Source: Phoronis australis
Taxonomy: Eukaryota > Phoronida > Phoronidae
Reading direction: 5' to 3'
Length of the DNA: 64,000 bases
Assembly (NCBI GenBank): GCA_002633005.1
Contig: NMRA01000321.1
Location: 182,724 to 246,723 of the forward strand
Under the pieces are notes generated by a model, which worked only from the letters and a program-made list of their open reading frames with translations, searched no databases and was not told where the DNA came from. The position numbers and the translations under genes are program-made. Of the stretch, positions 56,960 to 64,000 are shown in pieces; position 1 is the first letter of the stretch; each line of letters begins with the position of its first letter.

Positions 56960-58645
56960 TATATATACTGGTTGTATTCCGCGTTGCTCGAAACGGCTAG
57001 AAACACTACGGACACTCAACTGTCTGTTTTACAATGCCTAAAGACGTTAAGATGCGGAAGCGTACGTTCGGTCCTTGTAATACGCCGCGACGAAGGAAAA
57101 TAGGGCCGTGTAGAATTTATAAATGTTTTCGAAAAGTTAGATCATATTTTGTCGCACCTCGGTTGCCTAGCATCATAGCAACGCCCGGAGAATCTTCGGC
57201 CAGCCATGCTGTGTTCATGACTAGGGGTTGAAGCATGATGCATTTTTTCTTCCCACAAATGACAGGGCCCTCAATTCCTCGATTTTGGAACCGGATATTG
57301 GCCCTATTCCCAACTCAAAAATATTGAAAAATTCCCCGAAATTCCCTCCACGAGGCCTAAAAACTCCCCTAGTGATTGAAAACTTCTCTCTTAAGTTCAA
57401 ATCACCTGTAACCACACAGGTGGCAATTTGAAAAAGCAAAAAATGTTACTCGAGACAGAGGCTGTGAGACCTCGCTCATCGAAAACAAGGGTACAGGCAC
57501 CTTTCCCCTTGGATGAACGAGGCCCCTGAAAAAACATGATAACTTTTCTTACTAACTGAAATTGAGCTGTAAAACGAGGTTATTCTTTGGACGAACGAAT
57601 AAGGTGTTTTGATTTTAAAATTCACTGGTCCAGATTGATAGTTGAAACCTAACATATGAAATAGGATAGCATAATTGATGGTCAAATAATTACTTCAGAC
57701 TGGTAAATGTGTGCAAGAGAGTAAATGAGAACCTGCATATAATGCAAAAGCGATTGCTCGGGATGTCTAGTTTTTGATTTTTTTCAATTTAAAAAATGGT
57801 CAAATCTTTATTTACGAGCCTGGTTGTTATTTTAATAAAAATATATTTAATAACATCAGATATTCTTTCAGATGAATGACAAATCAACTGTTAGTCCCGG
57901 TAGTCTCTACCTCACCAAGACCAAGGCTATGCTTGATGTTAATATTCTTGAACAACAAATTAAACCTGTAATTGCACATAACAGCAAAATGCTGTAAGCC
58001 ACCAATGTCGAATTTATCTTCAACTCGTCAACAATACAAGCAGATGACTTGTAGAAAGCATTTTATCAACTATTTACAAGAAGAAACGTAACCTGCATTC
58101 TGCATAATACCTAATCCGTAACACTAGGATCGCCGTAGTTTGGTCATATTTACTTTTCATGTTTCGAACCTAGTTTTCTGAAAAAAAACTTACATCCTTT
58201 CGTCAGACAACATTTTGATGCATTGACTTGTTCTCTAATGTAATTTTTTACGTCTCTGAGGTTAGTTATCTACACATTTTTAAGATTTAATATCCAAGTA
58301 GGACTCTAAAGACCGGCCATTTAACTCACGCAATGTCAACTTCAGCTATCGCAGTTAGCCTCGCTTTGGATTTTAATGTACGCCGCGTGAATAAGGTCTA
58401 TGGGAATACCTGTTGCGTCGCTGAAGCACGATCGCGTATTACATTACTTTTAAGTCATCTTTTGACTTCAGCGACATCTATACTTCGACATTGTATACCG
58501 TGGGGGAATTTCTGCTGAAGTCAACAATTTCCAACCACGCAACGATTACGCCATTGATGGGGTCATAAAACAAAGACAATGAACACATTATATAAACAGA
58601 AAAAATCTGTATCTAGATACTTCCATTATTTTATTCTCAGTGAAG
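56960..58645. other. Intergenic DNA, no gene recognised
   Basis: Short frames only; AT-rich from 57600 onward. Nothing supported. Confidence 0.45.
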
Positions 58646-58802
58646 CCGTAAAGGAGAATGCCACCCGATTTAATTAGCCTTTTACCGTCTTAATCGCTCT
58701 GTATCCACATTGCCTCTTATACGGTCCACCACACCTTGCCGAGAGATGTCGCGTAACGTGTGAGGAAGGTGAGAAACGACGCAGCGACGTCGGTGGTTCG
58801 TC

Positions 58803-59138
58803 TGCAGACTGAATGCCGCTGTATTTCAGTGCATCGTTCCATCTTGTTCGAACTATGAAGCTGCGAAGAAAGTGTGTATACGTGTATCATTTTTTCGACT
58901 TCCTCGAGAGCCTGAAATGCTTAGGAAGTGGCTCGCGGTAGTGAAGAATGAAAGGTATGTTGTCAATAGCAAGTGTGAGGTCGTAAACCATCTCCGTGTC
59001 TGTGGCGGGTATTTCGTCGACAGTGATTTCTCTGACAAATTCCGGCTTACCAAAGAACAATCCATACGTTCAGTTGCCTATGCATGTTCACGGCGCCTCT
59101 CTAGTATTTCTAGATCAGTGTATTCCGGTTCGAACTGA
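58803..59138 (+). pseudogene. Best-preserved Kolobok-borne THAP finger
   Basis: An uninterrupted frame of 111 codons reads NAAVFQCIVPSCSN (C-x4-C), SFFRLPREPEMLRKWLAVV (FRLP and KW), NHLRVCGGYFVDSDF (third ligand Cys, with the fourth ligand His replaced by Tyr) and KFRLTKEQ. The ATG that starts the sister frame (MNAA) is CTG here. Apart from the start codon and the His-to-Tyr change, this is a standard THAP layout, so it was lost recently. It overlaps the antisense P2X7-like exon by ~90 bp. Confidence 0.75.
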
Positions 59139-59227
59139 TAGCCTGTGAAGCCTAACGATCCGACCCGTGAAGTCTTCGTCGGATGAGCTCTTGACTAAGT
59201 CGGGTTTGGCGCCGGGCGAGTTGCCAT
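59051..59227 (-). pseudogene. P2X7-C-terminal-like exon inside Kolobok copy 3
   Basis: On the minus strand, ATGGCAACTCG opens the frame. After frame damage it reads GFTGYQFEPEYTD, LEILERRREHA, a stop, and ERMDCSL up to the donor gtaagc (complement at 59045-59050). YQFEPEYTD is the least-worn version of the motif in the window and the main reason for the P2X7-like suggestion. Confidence 0.45.
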
Positions 59228-59829
59228 GTAAACGTTTATTATTCTGCGTTGTGTGTCAAAATGTATTATTCTCACCCTAAAATGACCCTAACCGATGCTT
59301 ATATGAAACTGAAACAAGACCTGTCTTATTAGATACAAAAATGCCTTGGAGTGCTCGTGAGTGCAAATGTTTTGAGAGGCCAGCAATGAATAAACCACTT
59401 TCCGGCTTTTGACGGGGCACTGAGGCCGTGTGAGCGCATGCTAGAAAACTGTTGTGTAACAATTACTGGATTTTATATGCTATCGTCACATGTTAGGGGA
59501 ATCTTTATTTAGAAATACAAATACATTATTCAGGTCATAGTTACTGTTCAACCTTTGCCCTGACGGTCTGTGGAAGGGAACCCGACGTCGCGGCCCCCAC
59601 AGGCAAGTAAATTTTCAGTTTCGTGGCTAATTCACATAAATAATTACGTGCACATAATTTCTTTTGCTCACTATTATAGTCTTTTCGTGACTGGAGGTTT
59701 AGTTTCCAACTCAAGCTGGTTTATGTCTGTGCCAGTCCCGGCGGCCGCGACGGGCAAGATCGGGTTCCGAGCCACTGGACGGGATAACAAGCGTTTTGTG
59801 TGTTTAGAACCAAAAAATCACAAGTATAA

Positions 59830-61158
59830 ACTAGAAAAATTATTGTCACGGCGTGACAATAATGAACTCTGCGCGTGCGTATTAAAGGCATTGTTATGGG
59901 AAGTTACTGACAGCAACCCGCTTACCAATATGAAAAGGAATTCTATAAAATTATAGGAGTAATTACATGTTAATATTTTGATGATTTTTCCACTAACTGA
60001 CCTCATCCGGTGCACTGTGAACCCCGATGAGGGAATAATTGTAAAACCAATTTAAAGTGTGGTTGATGCTAAGAATCACAGAGGTTTTACTTTAAGCACT
60101 TAAGAATACAACATGAATGAATTGGTCAAACTTTCAGAAGAAAAATGCACCTAATGACCCAGAAATTAGAATTCAAACTCAATCGTATTTAGTAAACAGA
60201 TTTGTAATTTTGAAGTCTCTAACTCAAACTTTTCATTTTGTACTCAATGACCTTTGACCTATTTTTTTCTGATTGGTTAGGCCTATTGCGTAGTGAAGTA
60301 GGTTGTTCAATTGGCATGTTGACTTACACTAGTGTGCTGAAATTGAAAAGAATTCCGTGAAAAACGTAAGATATATAACATTTTGAACGTTAGATGACAT
60401 TTGCACCAATTGACCCTATCCGGTGTATTATAAGCGTTTTTAGGAGAATTATTGCAAAGCCCAATGAGAAATGTGTTTAATGCTGAGAATCACAGTTGTC
60501 TAACGGTTGACACATCAGTATACTTGGAGAATGAAAAGGTCAAATTTTCAGAAGAAAAATGCACATAATGACCCCATGTTTGCACTAAATGACCTGAAAC
60601 TTTGGATTCCAAATTGAATTACCTGTGCCAATCAGACCTATGAATTCTAAGTGTCTAGCTCAAAATTGTAGTTTGCACCTATTGACCTTTGACATGTTTA
60701 ACCTGATTGGATGATCCGATTACTTAGAAAAGTAATTTTTAAATTGCCTTTTTGACTTATACCTGTGTACCTATTTTGTAAAAATAGCTTTTAAAATAAA
60801 GAAGGAGTAGCATTTTGAAAATTACATGACCTTTGCACTAAATGACCTCTTCCGGTGCATTATGGTATATGATTATATAACGAATCAAAATTTATGTTCT
60901 GTCAAAACTCATATGCTGAATTTAGAGACTGTACCTGCACCCAATTTGGAGTTATTAAGCCTCAAAGTTGGTCGGAAAAAGAATAAGAAGAACTAGAAAT
61001 ATTATTGTCACGGCGTGACAATAACGGACTCTGCGCGTGCGTATTACTGGAATTATTATGGGAAGTTACTGACAGCAACCCATTTACCAATATGAAAAGC
61101 ATTTCTTTAAAATTGTAGGAGAAATTACACATTAATTTTGATGACCTTTCCACTTACT
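59830..61158. mobile_element. Tandem-repeat unit bounded by ~168-bp direct repeats
   Basis: 59830-59998 and 60992-61158 are direct repeats (~85% by eye). Each carries a hairpin with arms ATTATTGTCAC and GTGACAAT(A/A)A(T) around GGC near its left end. Between them are ~2.1 units of a ~413-bp tandem repeat. No coding frame. It abuts the truncated Kolobok copy 3 at 59825. The element class is unknown. Confidence 0.6.
59996..60880. repeat. ~413-bp tandem repeat
   Basis: The words 'tccggtg' (60006, 60419, 60851), 'agaatcacag', 'cagaagaaaaatgcac' and 'gacctttgac' recur with spacings of 413 and 432 bp. Within each unit 'aatgacc'/'ttgacc' recurs every ~20-150 bp, giving a finer texture. Confidence 0.82.
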
Positions 61159-61159
61159 T

Positions 61160-61665
61160 TCTGCATAGTAATTTTATCGAACTATTATGATACTGCGTGT
61201 CCGATGTTATGTATAGAAGTTGCTCAGGATAGGTGTCCCGTGTCAACGGGTCGTTAACCCACTGCAGGCGTTTCTGAATGAATCTCACTTCCAACTTTGC
61301 GAAAATTCGAAAATGACGAATTTGATGCGGATTATTGTGTAGGTTCTGATGGCTTTTTGACATGTTTAAATGTCCTAAGAACTGTTGAAATCAAGCGCAA
61401 CTAGGTATTTAGGTTATTTCCCTGTGACCTGCTTGAAAATGTCGTTTAGTTTATGTCCAGTTTTGATTAAATTTCGATTATCGCATCTCAGAAATCAGGC
61501 CCGTAGGAAGGCAAAATTATTGGGGGGGGGGGGGNGGCACAAACCATTTCGACGTTGCCAAACACCCCCAACCCCCATCGTCACCCCCTCCGCCACCCTC
61601 CCGTGTTCACCCGATGCCACCATATCTGTACATAATCTCCCACGTCCGCCCTATTGGTAGGGACA
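61160..61665. other. Intergenic DNA with a poly-G run and one N
   Basis: A run of 12 or more G at 61522-61534 is followed by N at 61535, a sequencing ambiguity. The word 'aggcccgtaggaaggc' at 61497 recurs at 62768 and marks a small dispersed repeat. Confidence 0.5.
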
Positions 61666-61822
61666 CAGTGGCGGACTTAGAGGTAGCCCAGGGGCCATGG
61701 CACCCCTAAAATTTTCCAAGATTCTATTTGGCTGTTCGGGTGAGCGAATTTCTGATGGGTAAAACCCTGGCTAATACTCTGCCCTTCCACCCCTCTAACT
61801 CAAAATCCTGAATGCGGTCCTG
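61666..61822. mobile_element. hAT-like MITE fragment
   Basis: Starts CAGTGGCGGACTTAGAGG and ends in a worn complement ('aactcaaaatcctgaatgcggtcctg'). The middle ('cccctaaaattttccaa', 'tctatttgg') matches the fragment near 24595-24640. Confidence 0.55.
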
Positions 61823-64000
61823 AGACAATCCCGGGGATGGAGCCATCAAGAGTTGAGTAACCGTGAACCAATTCAGAGAGTAAGAATGGACCTAGGACCA
61901 GTACATTGACCAGTAGCGAGGAACTGCCTCAAGTAGCTACATTGTATAGCTGAGATCTAACAGCTTAAAAATACGAAATTCCTGATGATCTAAACCTAGT
62001 TGCTGGTCAGCACAGGTGTGATTCACTTGAGACAGGCAGCTCGTACCTGGCTGCTCTAAGGTCAAGATTCGTTTTTTTGTGATCCAGTTTCGAGAATTTT
62101 TTTTCATCATGATCATTCTTTGATGGAGTTCCTTGAAAAGACGAGGTCCCGAAGTCCCTTGGGGTTGTTTCAAAATGCTTAGTTGAAACATGACCGGTAG
62201 TCCAATTTCTGGCGCCTGGGGAAAAGGATAGCGTGTCCCAAAAAATGTACATACTTCCTGAACGCCCGGAATTCCCATTCAGTTGCCGTGGATCACTGAG
62301 ATTCTGCGCTGGCCTACTGCAAGGTCACATGATGTTTTTAACATGGTTACGTCAGTCATGGCGTGATAGCAATCAATTCAGTTTTGAAGAACAAAATTTC
62401 ATTACTACTGGAAACAAAAAACACCAAGGAACTGCGAAGACAACTTTTCCAAGAAATGGGTTTAATTTCATTTACTTAAGGATTTTTAAAACCCTTTTTA
62501 TCTACGGTTTGAGAGTCCAAATTTCATCAGTGTCTTTGAGAGTGATTTCAGATATGCAAAAATTGACGGGGATCGAATTATAGAGTTTTTCCAACTTCAG
62601 ACTGCAATTAAATTCACTAAGACATCATCATTTCGAACAAGATCAACTTCTTATTTTCAAAAACCATCTGTGAATCTATCGATTTTTGTAGATTCATGAA
62701 CAAGTAAATCAAAAGCAAACAAATTTGTTTATCAAAACGGAATGTTATAAACAATTTCCGCATACACAGGCCCGTAGGAAGGCTGAAATTAATCTATATT
62801 ATGGTAATGACCACGGATTTAGATTGTCTATATTTATGTAGCGAGCTACGACAATTAGTATAACCAAAAATAGGAATTAGAGCCTGTACTTCGTCTAGCA
62901 AGTAGGTGAGACGAACTCTTTATAGAATATTTTTCTAATTGGATTTGATATGTCTTACAACTTAAAGTTTGTAATGCACCAAGGCCATTCAATGAATGTA
63001 TATTGTGTTCATTGAAATATCTTTAGGCAATCATTAGTTTCATCAGAATGATTAAAATTTGACTTGCGACAATATTACGTAGCGTTTTAAGACACATGTT
63101 CATATTGACCTAATTCAGCATTTAATTCCAAAATTCAATGCGCCAACGCCACGGATATTTTTCAAGTTTGACATGTGTAACAACTAACTACACATGGTTT
63201 CTAGAACGTTCTAATGTTTCAATTTACGTTTAGCAACTGTAAGAGACGAAACTTGATGTAATTGCAGAAATTCAAAATCAGTAATAGAATGGCTGCAGGA
63301 CGGGATTGAACTGGAACCTTCTGGTACAACACTTCTGGGCGGCCGGTGGCACCAGTGGATTATTAATTAAAATGCGTTTGCCTGACTTACTTGAGTGAAT
63401 CTATGTAATATTTCTGATGTTAAAATGTTTAGTGCCGATCATCACGAATTGTTGTGTCGCCTCTCCCTCCCCCCCTCCTTCCCTCCGGAGAGGGTTCCGC
63501 ACGAGACAAATCTTCCTCCATCCTAGCTACATGTACGCCCCTCAGGATGTACTCAGAAGTCCGTGCCCTGACTGTTGCTTACTTCTGTATGCATTATGTT
63601 GTACATTGCTCCTTGCTAGTTCAAAGGCTTAGTTTCCCCCCTCATATTTACCGTCAGTCTTAATGAACTTGTACGTAATACAATAGACACTGTATACTGT
63701 TCGTCTTCTTCATATTTTCTAAACTTAGAATATGTACATGTAATGCTTGTGTAAAAATGTTGCACCTCCAATTTGGTTGATATGAATTCTGATGAGGCTG
63801 ATCATCGTTCACATATATCAGTCTGATTATCGTTTACATCATTATTCTTAGGATCATTTTGGTCAGTGACAAGAATTCGTATAAATTACTAGGGCCGATG
63901 AAAAAACTTATATCTTATATTACACCATTCGTTAATATTAATTCTTATCAACATGTTATAACATGTCATACCATTCGTAGAAATAGTCGAAACTAAACTA
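61823..64000. other. Intergenic DNA, no gene recognised
   Basis: Short frames with no domains. Around 63295-63350, in complement, a B-box-like 'cagttcaatcc' with an upstream 'tggtgccaccgg' may be an old tRNA-like SINE head. It is too weak to annotate separately. Confidence 0.4.

Larger units (their letters stand above)
58652..59825. mobile_element. Kolobok-like DNA transposon, copy 3, inverted and truncated
   Basis: Starts with AGGAGAATGCCACCC preceded by GTAA (a worn TTAA), matching the right ends of copies 1 and 2 in complement. Similarity continues to about 59825, where 'acttgtgattttttggttctaaac' (in complement) is the last shared block. The outer ~450 bp of the other end is missing. More diverged from copies 1 and 2 than they are from each other, but it preserves the coding parts better. 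Confidence 0.75.

Noticed and set aside
61385-61660. Plus-strand frame of 91 codons containing the N
   Set aside because: It runs through a poly-G tract and a Pro/Thr-rich low-complexity region, with no conserved feature.
1-64000. CRISPR array, bacterial operon or phage content
   Set aside because: No evenly spaced identical repeats with unique spacers and no ribosome-binding-site-led gene strings; the tandem repeats found have no spacers.

Overview
The window is animal (metazoan) nuclear DNA and contains no bacterial-style operon. Genes are split by canonical GT/AG introns, intergenic DNA is AT-rich, and transposon debris is dense and diverse. The mix includes a fibrinogen-related gene, THAP fingers, tentative P2X7-C-terminal-like exons, a non-LTR retrotransposon with a 2A peptide, a Penelope-like element, mariner and many MITEs. 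Together with abundant short TACATGTA palindromes, this suggests a marine invertebrate. A cephalochordate, hemichordate, echinoderm or mollusc all fit, and I cannot name the species. One N at 61535 inside a poly-G run points to a draft assembly.

Layout. 0-13.8 kb: dispersed repeats, a Harbinger-like MITE, two tRNA-like SINE heads, and on the minus strand (8.9-10.2 kb) a decayed two-exon gene with the motif GCDSTSAFFGKGK. 13.9-24.4 kb: the clearest host gene, four plus-strand exons of a fibrinogen-related (FReD) protein with stop codon and poly(A) signal. Its 8-kb first intron holds a TTAA-flanked Kolobok-like element, a dead mariner and a hAT-like MITE. 24.8-29.6 kb: non-LTR retrotransposon remnants (ORF1, then ORF2 with a GDVEENPGP 2A motif, endonuclease and reverse transcriptase). 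30.9 kb: a SWIM-type zinc-finger fragment. 31.5-38.6 kb: a probable foldback-type composite element, with long inverted arms made of ~140-bp tandem units and a second Kolobok-like copy nested inside. 39.2-40.3 kb: a P2X7-like first exon (minus) divergent from a THAP exon (plus) that is broken by a hairpin insertion. 43.4-45.5 kb: a ~0.9-kb direct duplication with possible THAP remnants. 47.7-49.1 kb: an open Penelope-like RT/GIY-YIG frame. 51 kb: a second non-LTR RT tail. 53.3-56.6 kb: the last two exons of an unrecognised host gene ending in a poly(A) signal, embedded in palindromic repeats. 54.5-56.9 kb repeats DNA also seen at 4.2-5.8 kb. 58.6-61.2 kb: a third Kolobok-like copy (with the best THAP finger) abutting a ~413-bp tandem repeat bounded by hairpin-bearing direct repeats.

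Functionally, only the FReD gene and the unknown 53-56 kb gene look like ordinary host genes. The rest is mobile DNA at different stages of decay. The most unusual theme is that THAP fingers and P2X7-C-terminal-like first exons occur together four times. In three of these they sit inside one TTAA-flanked transposon family, which suggests one two-gene mobile system. The family names rest on motifs read by eye; no database search was possible.
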